DNA from: Xanthomonas sp. 3793
Lineage (GTDB): Bacteria > Pseudomonadota > Gammaproteobacteria > Xanthomonadales > Xanthomonadaceae
Reading direction: 5' to 3'
DNA: 64,000 bases
NCBI RefSeq assembly: GCF_024806835.1
Contig: NZ_JANTYU010000005.1
Span: forward strand, 62,001-126,000
This document shows positions 36,045 to 44,275 of the stretch, piece after piece. The notes under the pieces are model-generated. The model searched no databases and was not told the DNA's origin. It saw nothing but the letters and a program-made list of their open reading frames with translations. Each line of letters starts with the position of its first letter. The stretch's first letter is position 1. Both the position numbers and the translations under genes were made by a program.

Positions 36045-36595
36045 CGGGTTCACGGCAAGGCCTTGCAACAGGTAGATGACACACAGTTTACAAGCGCGCG
36101 GCCAACACTGGAGGGGTATGCCAGGACACTGCATCCAATCGGAGGAGCTGGACGCTTGGCTGAGAGCAGACGATTCCCGATTTGGCGCCAGGACGCTGTC
36201 CAGCACGCCATCGCAGAGCACCCCGCCCGTACGTCCCGATAGGACCTTCCGCGATGGTGCGCGCGGGCAACGACCGTCGAAATGGACGGTGTGCGTGTTT
36301 GTGATCTGGCCATCACTGACACTGTCGATATGGCTGCGTGCGCTGTGAGCTTCCCGCTTCAAGCCGAGCAATGATGGAGCGTTGAAGAGGGTCACCGACA
36401 ACCTGTCTGGTGCGGTGCCCTCGACTCACCAGGCTTGAAGATAGCCCGCGCCCGCAAGGCGCGAAATCTCGGCATCCTGAAATGATTGGCTAGCGTAGAT
36501 GGTGCAGTTGTGGGGCAGTTGGTCTGTCACTTGCTGCAGGGCCTTACCCACCCACCATCGCGGGACACCCTGCAAGTGCCAGCTACTCCAAGAGG
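36045..36595. other. Gap with a possible gene remnant
   Basis: 551 bases without a convincing gene. On the - strand, bases 36426-36595 read as a 55-residue protein-like tail (GVPRWWVGKALQQ, NCTIYASQSFQDAEISRL) closed by TGA. This stretch lies before the MBL gene stop in another frame and is lower in GC than the neighbours. It could be the 3' end of a decayed gene. No homologue is recognised by eye. Confidence 0.35.
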
Positions 36596-37534
36596 CTAGC
36601 GCGTCGCGCGATCCAGCCAGCACGCCAGGCCCTGTGCATTGAGCTCGATATCGATGGCCAGCAACTGCTCCACCGCCGCATCGTCCAGGCGGCAACCATG
36701 TTGGCGCGCGCGCTCCAGATACAACTCGGTCAACGCCGCCACCATGCAGCGATGACGGTCGGCACGTGCTGCGCAGCCCAGCGCAATCTCGGTCATCGCA
36801 TGGATCTGCTGCGTCAATGCGCGCGCCAGCGGCTCGGGCGCGGTGACCCGACCGTAATGGGTGAGATACATCGCCTGCGGCGCAACCTCCATCAAGCGGG
36901 CGATCGACTGCAGCATCGCATCCGGCTCGAACTGCACCGGCGAGGAGGTCGGCACGATGAAGGCGCCTTGCGCGCTATCGAGCTGGCGATACGACAGTCC
37001 GAACGTGTCGCCGGTGAACCAGCTGCGACTGCGCGCGTCCCACACGCACAGATGATGGCGCGCATGTCCGGGCGTATCGATCGTGCGCAGCGCACGTTCG
37101 CCCAGCAGCACCGATTGACCATCGACCGCCTCCACCACGCGCTCGGCCGGCACCGGCACGATCTCGCCGTAGCTGCGCGCCATTTCCGCCTCGCCATACA
37201 CCACGGTAGCGCCGGCAATCAGGCGTGCGGGGTCGATCAGATGCGGCGCACCGCGTGGATGCACCAGCACGCGCGCATTGGGCAGATGTTGCAGCAAGGC
37301 CCCGGCACCGCCGGCGTGATCCAGGTGCACATGGGTCAGGATCAACCATTCCACCTGCGCAGGCGTCAATCCGGCCGCCTGCACTGCCGCCAACATGTGC
37401 GGCACCGACAGCGAGGTCCCGCAATCGACAAACGCCCCGCGTTGCGCCTCGACAATCAGATACGCCGCGTCGAACCGCACGCCGCCGAAGCCGGTGTCGA
37501 TGGTGTGGATGCTGGAATCGGCCAGTGCTGTCAT
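36596..37534 (-). CDS. MBL-fold metallohydrolase
   Basis: A 312-residue metallo-beta-lactamase-fold hydrolase. The zinc motif HVHLDHAGG is at about residues 68-76, with further ligands in TPGHARHH and FTGDTFG. Full-length relative to single-domain members plus a C-terminal helical extension of about 90 residues (ARALTQQIHAMTEIALGCAARADRH). Cytoplasmic; the substrate is unknown (glyoxalase II-like or lactonase-like possible). Start at MTALADSS, supported by GGGGCAGGA upstream. Confidence 0.92.
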   Translation of the reverse strand: MTALADSSIHTIDTGFGGVRFDAAYLIVEAQRGAFVDCGTSLSVPHMLAAVQAAGLTPAQVEWLILTHVHLDHAGGAGALLQHLPNARVLVHPRGAPHLIDPARLIAGATVVYGEAEMARSYGEIVPVPAERVVEAVDGQSVLLGERALRTIDTPGHARHHLCVWDARSRSWFTGDTFGLSYRQLDSAQGAFIVPTSSPVQFEPDAMLQSIARLMEVAPQAMYLTHYGRVTAPEPLARALTQQIHAMTEIALGCAARADRHRCMVAALTELYLERARQHGCRLDDAAVEQLLAIDIELNAQGLACWLDRATR

Positions 37535-37733
37535 TCCTGCCCCGTGACGATGAAGACAGCCGCAGTGTAGGCGCAGGCACTGCGTGCGCGGTGTGCCGAC
37601 GGTTCCAGGCAACGATGAATTAACGCAAGTGATTCAAACACCTGACAGGCGCCGTGATCGATCTCGGCGCCGCACGCGGGATGCGATCAGCACGCATGCA
37701 AGGCTGCCGCCGCCGCTTGCGCGCGTGCCTCGG

Positions 37734-39023
37734 TCACGCGTCGCGCAACACCTGGATCGCCGCAAGAATCGCATCGACGTGCGCATGCGCATGCACGCCC
37801 GGCAGCTGCAGATCGCTGGCCTGCCCGGCCTGTTTCAGCCGCGCGATCAACTGGCCTGCATCGCGCGGCGAGGCAAAACCGTCGCTCTGCAGCAGCAGCG
37901 CACCGGCCCCATCGTTCAACTTGAAATAGAACTGGCCATCGTTTTCGCGGTATTGCTTGAACACCGGCAAGGCGATCTTCTCGCCCGCCTGCGCGGCCGC
38001 AGGACCGGCCTGATCGGATAGATCGCGCAGACCCACCGCATTGCGCAGCTCGGCCAGCAGTGGCGTGGCATAGCGCGCACGCAGGCGCGCACCACCGGCG
38101 CGCAGAATCGCTTCGATCTTGGCCGGCTCGGCCATCAATGCTTCGTAACGCGCGCGCAGCGGCGCGATCTCCCGATCGATCCGCTCGAACAGCTGTTGCT
38201 TGGCATCGCCCCAGCCGATGCCGTCGGCAAATGCCTGGGCAAATGCAGCGGTTTCCTGCGGCGTGGCGAAAGCCTGATACAGCTGGAACAACGCCGACCC
38301 CTGCGTGTCCTTGGCCTGGCCCGGCGCACGCGAATCGGTCAGGATCGAGAACACCAGCTTGCGCAGTTCCTCGCGCGGGGCGAACAGCGCAATCGTATTG
38401 CCGTAGCTCTTGCTCATCTTGCGGCCATCCAGGCCCGGCAAGGTGGACACCTGCTCGTCGATCACCGCATCGGGCAGGGTAAAGAAGTCGCGGCCGTACA
38501 CATAATTGAAGCGTTGGGCAAAATCTCGCGCCATTTCGATGTGCTGGATCTGATCGCGCCCCACCGGCACCTTGTGCGCGTTGAAGATCAAGATATCCGC
38601 CGCCATCAGCACCGGGTACATGAACAAGCCCGCACTCACGCCTGCATCGTCGTCCTCACCGTCGGCACGATTCTTGTCCACCGCCGCCTTGTAGGCATGG
38701 GCGCGATTGAGGATGCCCTTGCCGGCCACGCAGGTGAGCAACCACATCAACTCGGTGGTCTCGGGCACATCGGACTGGCGATAGAACCAGACCTTGTCCG
38801 GGTCCAGGCCGCAGGCCAGCCAGCTTGCGGCGATTTCCAGGGTGGAGCGCTGCGTGCGCGCCGGATCCTGCGCCTTGATCAGGCTGTGCAGATCGGCCAG
38901 GAAATAGAAGCTCTCCGCGTCGTCGCCAGCGCTGGCCTGGATGGCCGGGCGGATCGCGCCGACGTAGTTGCCAAGGTGCGGGGTGCCGGAGGTGGTAATG
39001 CCGGTGAGAACGCGAGTGGTCAT
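37734..39023 (-). CDS. trpS: Tryptophanyl-tRNA synthetase with C-terminal extension
   Basis: A 429-residue class I aminoacyl-tRNA synthetase that charges tRNA-Trp. The HIGH-type motif TSGTPHLGN is at 11-19 and KMSKS at 202-206. The core ends at about residue 345. The remaining 85 residues are an extension not present in the typical 330-residue enzyme. The segment at about 354-392 (VFKQYRENDGQFYFKLNDGAGALLLQSDGFASPRDA) resembles a YegP/DUF1508 domain: paired strands, then SPxxA before a helix. The start ATG begins at MTTRVLTGI. Confidence 0.97.
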   Translation of the reverse strand: MTTRVLTGITTSGTPHLGNYVGAIRPAIQASAGDDAESFYFLADLHSLIKAQDPARTQRSTLEIAASWLACGLDPDKVWFYRQSDVPETTELMWLLTCVAGKGILNRAHAYKAAVDKNRADGEDDDAGVSAGLFMYPVLMAADILIFNAHKVPVGRDQIQHIEMARDFAQRFNYVYGRDFFTLPDAVIDEQVSTLPGLDGRKMSKSYGNTIALFAPREELRKLVFSILTDSRAPGQAKDTQGSALFQLYQAFATPQETAAFAQAFADGIGWGDAKQQLFERIDREIAPLRARYEALMAEPAKIEAILRAGGARLRARYATPLLAELRNAVGLRDLSDQAGPAAAQAGEKIALPVFKQYRENDGQFYFKLNDGAGALLLQSDGFASPRDAGQLIARLKQAGQASDLQLPGVHAHAHVDAILAAIQVLRDA

Positions 39024-39110
39024 CTGCGTAATGCCAGGGAGTCAGCGCGCGAGTTTAACGGTTCCGCGTGCTGCCCATCCCATCACCATCAACGGCGCCC
39101 CTGCCAGACG

Positions 39111-39141
39111 CGCAACGGGCCGCATAGGGCGGCCCGTTGCG
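39111..39141 (-). terminator. Strong hairpin downstream of csbD-like gene
   Basis: A perfect 12-bp inverted repeat (CGCAACGGGCCG / CGGCCCGTTGCG) with a 7-base loop, 56 bases after the csbD-like stop in the direction of its transcription. No T-run is present, so it may act as an mRNA-end stabiliser rather than a classical terminator. Confidence 0.6.
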
Positions 39142-39196
39142 TGCATCGGTACTGGGCACTCTCGCTCACCCTTGCGGGAGCGCGAGTGCCTGCCGA

Positions 39197-39406
39197 TCAG
39201 GTGTCGTCGCGCAGCGACTTCTCGAACGCGCGGACCTCGGTCTGGGCGCGGTCGCGGTCCCAGCCATAGCGTTCCTGCAGCTTGCCCTGCAGATATTCCG
39301 CATTGCCTTCGGCAACCTTGAAATCGTCGTCGGTGAGGTCGCCCCACTTGGCCTGTGCCTTGCCCTTGAGTTGGGTCCACTTGCCGGAAATGATGTCAGT
39401 GTTCAT
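39197..39406 (-). CDS. CsbD family stress protein
   Basis: A 69-residue CsbD protein: [18 protein letters not shown], then WGDLTDDDF and [12 protein letters not shown], the whole family pattern in order. Members are cytoplasmic stress-induced proteins (sigma-B in Bacillus). The start at 39406 is preferred; longer frames begin in low-complexity sequence. Neighbouring entericidin lipoprotein genes on the same strand also belong to typical stress sets. Confidence 0.93.
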   Translation of the reverse strand: MNTDIISGKWTQLKGKAQAKWGDLTDDDFKVAEGNAEYLQGKLQERYGWDRDRAQTEVRAFEKSLRDDT

Positions 39407-39603
39407 TGCGTTGACTCCGCTGATGCGGCCGCGATTGACCGTGCCGGCAGGTTGCCCACGCGCGCGTTTGTTGTGCATCAAGAGGTGTCAAGCTGGCGAT
39501 CACCGCACTGAACAGGCGCGTGCAGCGTTGTGCCACATCCGCAGGCAGGCGGGGCGACGCCGGCGATGCGGTGCACATCGGCCAAAGCGCGCCCGATGCC
39601 GGA

Positions 39604-39635
39604 CAAAAAAAACGGGCCTTGCGGCCCGTTTTTTG
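39604..39635. terminator. Bidirectional intrinsic terminator
   Basis: A-tract, then ACGGGCC-TTGC-GGCCCGT, then TTTTTTGTT: a perfect stem with T-runs on both strands. On the - strand it lies 18 bases after the stop of the first entericidin gene. Confidence 0.92.
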
Positions 39636-39652
39636 TTGCATGCGGCGTCAGA

Positions 39653-39787
39653 TCACTTACGCGCTGCGTCTTCCACTTTCTCGCCGGCGCCCTGCACGTC
39701 CTTGCCAGCACCTGCGACGGTGTTGCAACCCGACAGCATCGCGACCGAGAACATCGACAGCACCAGCAGCACAATTGCACGCTTCAT
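39653..39787 (-). CDS. Entericidin-like small lipoprotein 1
   Basis: A 44-residue lipoprotein. MKRAIVLLVLSMFSVAMLSGC has the lipobox with Cys21; the mature NTVAGAGKDVQGAGEKVED is the entericidin A/B motif. AAGGAG lies 8 bases before the ATG. Entericidins act as small envelope proteins, with a toxin/antidote pair (EcnA/EcnB) described in Escherichia and Citrobacter; here the two copies may be a pair. Bacteriolytic function is not shown. Confidence 0.9.
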   Translation of the reverse strand: MKRAIVLLVLSMFSVAMLSGCNTVAGAGKDVQGAGEKVEDAARK

Positions 39788-39865
39788 AACAAACTCCTTC
39801 GTGGGTAAAGCGGCGTGTTGCCGCAGATCAATCACATCAAACACGTGCCACGCGACGGTGACGAA

Positions 39866-40018
39866 TCAGCATTTACCGTCGCTGCATTTATCGGCGGTCT
39901 TTTCGACCTTGTCGCCCGCACCCTGCATATCCTTGCCGGCGCCGGCCATGGTGTTGCAGCCCGTCATCACGCCGGCCGAGAACAGGCCCAGCACCATTAG
40001 TGTCAGCAGTCGTTTCAT
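39866..40018 (-). CDS. Entericidin-like small lipoprotein 2
   Basis: A 50-residue paralogue of the preceding lipoprotein: lipobox MTGC, then NTMAGAGKDMQGAGDKVEK. It differs by a C-terminal extension with two Cys (DKCSDGKC), which could bind metal or form a disulfide. Same strand, 78 bases upstream of copy 1, so they may be one operon. Confidence 0.88.
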   Translation of the reverse strand: MKRLLTLMVLGLFSAGVMTGCNTMAGAGKDMQGAGDKVEKTADKCSDGKC

Positions 40019-40127
40019 TGCTCTTCCTCGGTCTGCGCCCGGTGCCAACGCACCTCGCTTGGCGCCAAATCTGACTGCGCGGACGTGGATTTGATGTGAA
40101 CGAGGGCACGCTGCGTTCAGCGCTGGA

Positions 40128-41051
40128 TCAATCTCGCATCAGGGTCGACTTGCCGAACAGGCTTTCGACCAGATCCACCGCCAGCTCGGCGGTGGCGTTG
40201 CGGTTGTCCAGTACCGGATTGAGCTCGACGATATCCAGCGAGCCCATTCGCCCGGTATCGGCAATCATCTCCATCACCAGTTGCGCCTCCCGGTAATTGG
40301 GGCCGCCCGGCACCGTGGTGCCCACGCCGGGCGCGATGCTGGGGTCCAGGAAATCCACATCGAAGCTCACGTGCAGGTGGGTGTCGGCGCTCATGCCCTG
40401 CAGCGCGGCTTCCATGGTGCGCTTCATCCCCGCTTCGTCGATGTAACGCATGTCATAGACGTCGATGCGGTGCTGCTTGATCAGGCGTTTTTCTTCCGGG
40501 TCCACCGAGCGTATGCCGATCTGCCGCACCTGTTCGGGCAGCAGCGCCGGCGCACTGCCACCCAGGTGCGTCAGCGCCTGCGGGCCCAGCCCGCACAGGC
40601 AGGCCACCGGCATGCCGTGCACATTGCCAGACGGGGTCACTTCGCTGGTGTTGAAATCCGAGTGCGCATCCAGCCACAGCACCCGCAGCGGGCGCCCCTG
40701 CTCGCGGCAGTACCTGGCCACCGCGGTGATCGAACCGATGCCCAGGCAGTGGTCGCCGCCCAGCATGATGGGCATGCGTCCGGCCTGCAGCTCGGCGTAG
40801 CTGGCGTCCATCAGCGCCTGGTTCCAGGCGACCACCTCGTCCAGATGGCGGTAACCGGCCTGCGGCGCCTGCCAGGGATTGCGCGGGCCGTCCAGGTTGC
40901 CCAGGTCGCGCACCTCCACGCCACGGCCGATCAAGGCCTCCTGCAGGCCGGCGATGCGCAGCGCCTCCGGCCCCATCCGTGCGCCGCGGTGGCCGGCACC
41001 GATGTCGGTGGGAACGCCAATCAGGGAAACCGGCACGTACTGCGTTGCCAT
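40128..41051 (-). CDS. rocF: Arginase
   Basis: A 307-residue arginase/agmatinase-fold enzyme that hydrolyses arginine to ornithine and urea. The three manganese motifs are all present: GGDHCLG (near 104), DAHSDFN (near 131) and SFDVDFLDPS (near 233). The C-terminus ELNPVLDNRNATAELAVDL is the arginase form rather than agmatinase. GGAG lies 9 bases before the ATG at 41051 (MATQYVPV); upstream in-frame ATGs are not preferred. The gene is monocistronic here. Confidence 0.94.
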   Translation of the reverse strand: MATQYVPVSLIGVPTDIGAGHRGARMGPEALRIAGLQEALIGRGVEVRDLGNLDGPRNPWQAPQAGYRHLDEVVAWNQALMDASYAELQAGRMPIMLGGDHCLGIGSITAVARYCREQGRPLRVLWLDAHSDFNTSEVTPSGNVHGMPVACLCGLGPQALTHLGGSAPALLPEQVRQIGIRSVDPEEKRLIKQHRIDVYDMRYIDEAGMKRTMEAALQGMSADTHLHVSFDVDFLDPSIAPGVGTTVPGGPNYREAQLVMEMIADTGRMGSLDIVELNPVLDNRNATAELAVDLVESLFGKSTLMRD

Positions 41052-41370
41052 GTATTGCTCCAGCATCGATAAAGCCATGCAGTCTAGTGGCGCGCCCGCG
41101 CAGTGACGCGCGGCAGCGCAGCACGGCATGGGGATTGCATCTGTCTGCAGACAAAACGAACAGGTTTAGATCTGCCTCGACGCGCCGCTACAGTGACGTG
41201 CCACGGCAGTTTGTGGCGCGCTGGACTTTGCACATTCTGCTTGTCTGACCGCCCAGTTAAGCGCCTGAGGCTGGTGTGACTGCGCTCTAATACCTCGATG
41301 GTATGGTGCGCCGGCCAGCGCAGGACACGCATCACGTACGCGCTCGGGCCATCAGCAACAGGGGAGTTTC
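41052..41370. other. Divergent gap with a perfect palindrome
   Basis: 319 bases with no gene. TGTCTGCAGACA (41142-41153) is a perfect 12-base palindrome 91 bases before the arginase start, and may be an operator. The roadblock gene has AGGGGAG just before its ATG; TAATAC at 41288-41293 is a possible -10. Confidence 0.45.
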
Positions 41371-41823
41371 ATGCCGCATAACGCCGTCAACCAGGTCGTC
41401 AAGGCTGCCGTGGGCGAGGTCGCGCGGGCGTCGCATCAGTACGACCTGCACCGGATCGGGCGCGAATTCGCGCAGACCATCGAGCGCGAGCCGGGTATCC
41501 GGCTGTTGATGCTGTCTACCGCCGATGGCCGCGCCATCACCGAGCAATCCAGCCTGGGTGTGGACGGGCGTCGCCTGGCCGCGATGGCCAATTCGTTCCT
41601 GACCCTGGGCGAGACGCTGGCGCGCGAGTCGAGCCTGAGCGAAGCCGATTACGCCACCATCAGCACGCGTGGCGGGCAGTTGGTGCTGATCCGCATCCGG
41701 GCCGACAAACCGCTGACGCTGACCGCCGTGGGCAGCGCAGACCTCAATGCCGCCGCACTGCTGTTCAACGCGCGCGATTGCGCCGGCCGCCTGGCCACTG
41801 CACTGGCGCAGCCGGCCGGCTGA
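41371..41823 (+). CDS. Roadblock/LC7 domain protein 1
   Basis: A 150-residue protein. Its core (FAQTIEREPGIRLLMLSTADGRAITEQSSLGVDGRRLAAMANSFLTLGETLARES) and C-terminus (GGQLVLIRIRADKPLTLTAVGSADLNAAALLFNARD) are the roadblock/LC7 fold used by MglB and CvnB to bind Ras-like GTPases. It has a 30-residue helical N-terminal extension. Ribosome-binding site AGGGGAG lies 7 bases upstream. First of four genes that end with a GTPase. Confidence 0.88.
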   Translation: MPHNAVNQVVKAAVGEVARASHQYDLHRIGREFAQTIEREPGIRLLMLSTADGRAITEQSSLGVDGRRLAAMANSFLTLGETLARESSLSEADYATISTRGGQLVLIRIRADKPLTLTAVGSADLNAAALLFNARDCAGRLATALAQPAG

Positions 41824-41891
41824 TGCCGTTGGCATTGTTTGTGCTTGCACGAGCGCACCGATTTTTCTCACCGTTTGGAAGGGGACCACCG

Positions 41892-42251
41892 ATGTCGAAA
41901 CTCAATCTGGAACAACTGCATTCGCTCGCCGGTTTTGTCGGCGCCGCGCTGGTCGACAGCGACAGCGGCATGGCCCTGGGCATGACCGGCGGCACCGAAC
42001 TCAACCTCGAGCTGGCTGCTGCCGGCAACACCGAAGTGGTACGTGCCAAGCGCCGCATCGCCGAGCAGCTCGGTCTGCACGACACGATCGAAGACATCCT
42101 GATCACGCTGTCGCGCCAGTACCACCTGCTGCGTCCGCTCGAAAGCAACGGCACGCTGTTTCTGTATGTCGTGCTGGACCGCTCCAAGGCCAATCTGGCC
42201 ATGGCGCGCCACGAGCTCAAGGCGTTCGAAAAGACCCTGGATTTCGGTTGA
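41892..42251 (+). CDS. Roadblock/LC7-like protein 2
   Basis: A 119-residue second roadblock-like protein: LNLEQLHSLAGFVGAALVDSDSGMALG, then AAAGNTEVVRAKRRIAEQLGLHDTIEDILITLSRQYHLLRPL and LFLYVVLDRSKANLAMARHEL. The pattern is the variant found in stand-alone bacterial roadblock proteins. The spacing to gene 1 is 68 bases and to the next gene 94 bases, all in one direction. GGGGA lies before the ATG. Confidence 0.85.
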   Translation: MSKLNLEQLHSLAGFVGAALVDSDSGMALGMTGGTELNLELAAAGNTEVVRAKRRIAEQLGLHDTIEDILITLSRQYHLLRPLESNGTLFLYVVLDRSKANLAMARHELKAFEKTLDFG

Positions 42252-42345
42252 TGCCTGACCGGCGGCGCCTCCGCGTCGCCGACCCTGCCTGCCGGTGCGG
42301 ACCGGCAGGCGTCGCCGTTCTGTTGCGCCCCGACGGCGCCCTCCC

Positions 42346-43263
42346 ATGACCACACCCATCCACGCCATGCGGGTCGCCACGGCCGGCCTGGACCTGCTGC
42401 ACACCACGCGCCTGAAACTGGCGTGCTCGCTGCTGCTTGCCGAGCGCATCGACGTGCAGCTGGGCGAATGGCCGCAGCACGCGGCCGACGTGGTGGTGCT
42501 GGGCCTGGAAACGGCCGACGGTCTTGCCGCATGGCAGGCATTGCAAGGCCAGCCGGTGCGTGTGTTGGTGGTTTCGCGCACGCCTGTCGCCGGCGCCTGG
42601 CTCAAGCACGGTGCCACCGTGCGCGAACTCAACGAGCAGATGCGTCTGCTGCTGTCCTCGCCACACACCGCACAGGTCGCCGAACCGGCGCTGCTGCTGC
42701 GCCATTGCCGCGGCGAATTCGGCGCAGGACCGGTGCTGCTGCGGCATGCGCGCCTGCAGGTGCGCGTGGATCCATCCGGTCGCTGCATGCACCTGCCAGC
42801 CGGCGTGTCGCTGCCCGAGCTCGTTGCCGCGCTGGATCGGCCCGGTTGGCAGCGCGTGGCCGACGACGCCGATGCCGCACTGACGCAACGCCTCTCGTTC
42901 GAAGCGCTGTATTTCGCCTTGCCCGAGCACCTGCGCCCCGCGCTGCCGGCAGTGGAACCCAGCCATGCGTTGCAGCTACGGCAGTGGCCTGAACTCAGCG
43001 CAGAGACCAGTTCGCCTGCGCACCTGCTGGCCATCGCTCACCTGCATGCGCGCCCGTGGCGCCCGCAGGCGCTGGCCAATGCTTGCAAGCTGCCGCTGCA
43101 GACGGTGGAATGCCTGTTCGCCGCTGCACTTGCCAGCGGCCTTGCCCAGACTGCGGAGATTTCCGTGCCTTCAACGCCGCGTCGTCCGGACAGCAGCAAT
43201 TCCCGGTTCTTTTCCTGGGTCGCACGTCGGTTTGGCCTCTCTCTTTCTCAGGCGCAGTCATGA
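42346..43263 (+). CDS. Uncharacterised receiver-like / winged-helix protein
   Basis: A 305-residue protein with no recognised family. The N-terminal 100 residues look like a receiver-type alternating fold (HAADVVVLGLETADGLAAWQALQ, VRVLVVSRTPVAGAWLKHGA). The centre is Leu/Arg-rich (RHARLQVRVDPSGRCMHLPAGVSLPELVAAL). The C-terminus (LPLQTVECLFAAALASGLAQTAE) resembles a helix-turn-helix or winged helix. In conservon clusters the equivalent position is DUF742, a winged-helix protein. Overlaps the GTPase by 4 bases (ATGA). Function unknown. Confidence 0.8.
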   Translation: MTTPIHAMRVATAGLDLLHTTRLKLACSLLLAERIDVQLGEWPQHAADVVVLGLETADGLAAWQALQGQPVRVLVVSRTPVAGAWLKHGATVRELNEQMRLLLSSPHTAQVAEPALLLRHCRGEFGAGPVLLRHARLQVRVDPSGRCMHLPAGVSLPELVAALDRPGWQRVADDADAALTQRLSFEALYFALPEHLRPALPAVEPSHALQLRQWPELSAETSSPAHLLAIAHLHARPWRPQALANACKLPLQTVECLFAAALASGLAQTAEISVPSTPRRPDSSNSRFFSWVARRFGLSLSQAQS

Positions 43264-43799
43264 GTCTTCCAGCCAACAAACTGGTGTTCGTTGGCGGCAT
43301 GGGTGCCGGCAAGACCACCGCGGTGCGCGCCATCTCCGACGTGGAGCCGGTCAGCACCGAAATGCCGCTCAGCCAGGATGCCTACGGCGACAAGACCTAC
43401 ACCACGGTCGCGCTGGACTACAGCTCCATCGAGCTGGAAGACGGCGAGCTGCTGCACGTCTACGGCGTGCCTGGGCAGAAATATCTGGATTTCATGTGGC
43501 CGCTGGTCTGCGACGGCGCATTGGGCGTGATCGTGCTGACCAATGCGCGCGACCCGCAGATGCTGCAGGCCACCCTGGCGCTGCTGGGTGAGTTTTCGCA
43601 GATCGCACCGGACGCCAGCCTGGCGGTGGGCATCACCATGACCGACGAGGTCGAGGACTTTCTGCTGCCGCCATTTCGCGATGCGCTGGCGGCCGAAGGC
43701 TTTCGTATTCCGGTGATGCGCGTGGATGCGCGCTCTGCCACCCAGATCACCTTCCTGGTGAAATCGCTGCTGTCCTATCGCTATACCTCGGCAAGCTGA
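43260..43799 (+). CDS. CvnD/MglA-like small GTPase
   Basis: A 179-residue GTPase. The P-loop is FVGGMGAGKTT (residues 10-20). Switch-I-like stretch is ISDVEPVSTE and TYTTVALDYSSIEL; the G3 motif is VYGVPGQKYLDFMW (an Arf/MglA-like PGQ form with the leading Asp replaced by Tyr-Gly). The G4 NKxD motif is not found; VGITMTDE sits there. This is the pattern of actinobacterial CvnD proteins. It probably works with the roadblock proteins as a switch. Coupled by ATGA to the preceding gene. Confidence 0.88.
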   Translation: MSLPANKLVFVGGMGAGKTTAVRAISDVEPVSTEMPLSQDAYGDKTYTTVALDYSSIELEDGELLHVYGVPGQKYLDFMWPLVCDGALGVIVLTNARDPQMLQATLALLGEFSQIAPDASLAVGITMTDEVEDFLLPPFRDALAAEGFRIPVMRVDARSATQITFLVKSLLSYRYTSAS

Positions 43800-44275
43800 T
43801 CACCGGCGCGGGTCCGCTGCGGCGGGCTGGCGGTGAGCCGCGCAAAAATAAACAAGGAATCCGGTCACGACGGGCCTGAGCGGGCGTCACGCGGGGGATG
43901 CCGCCTCTAGGGTGGCGGCGACGCGTCCTTCTTCCTTGAAGCCAGAAACGCGACTCAGTCGTACTACGAATGAGCGCTGCGTCTGACTTATTCAGTATGC
44001 CCAGCGGACAGAAGCGCGGACATCGGGACATTCCCGACATCGCGCAAGACATACCCGTGATACAGCATCGGCAATAGCGGCGACGACGACTGCTGCATGC
44101 CACCGGTGTGCTGCCATCGCCGCTGGCCGCCGCAATGTGCGCATGTCTGGTCAGGTCGTCGTGCACCCGCCCTGCGGTGCAGTTGCTCGATCCAACGCCC
44201 GCAGCCACTGCCTGGTGACCGCCCTGCCAGATCGCCGGCTACTGCTGCATTGCCACGATCAGATAAAGTAGCGCG
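43800..44275. other. Non-coding gap after the GTPase operon
   Basis: 476 bases with no credible gene. Several short GC-rich hairpins are present (for example GCCGCC TCTAGGGT GGCGGC around 43910), none with a T-run. No promoter box for the kinase gene was identified. Confidence 0.5.
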
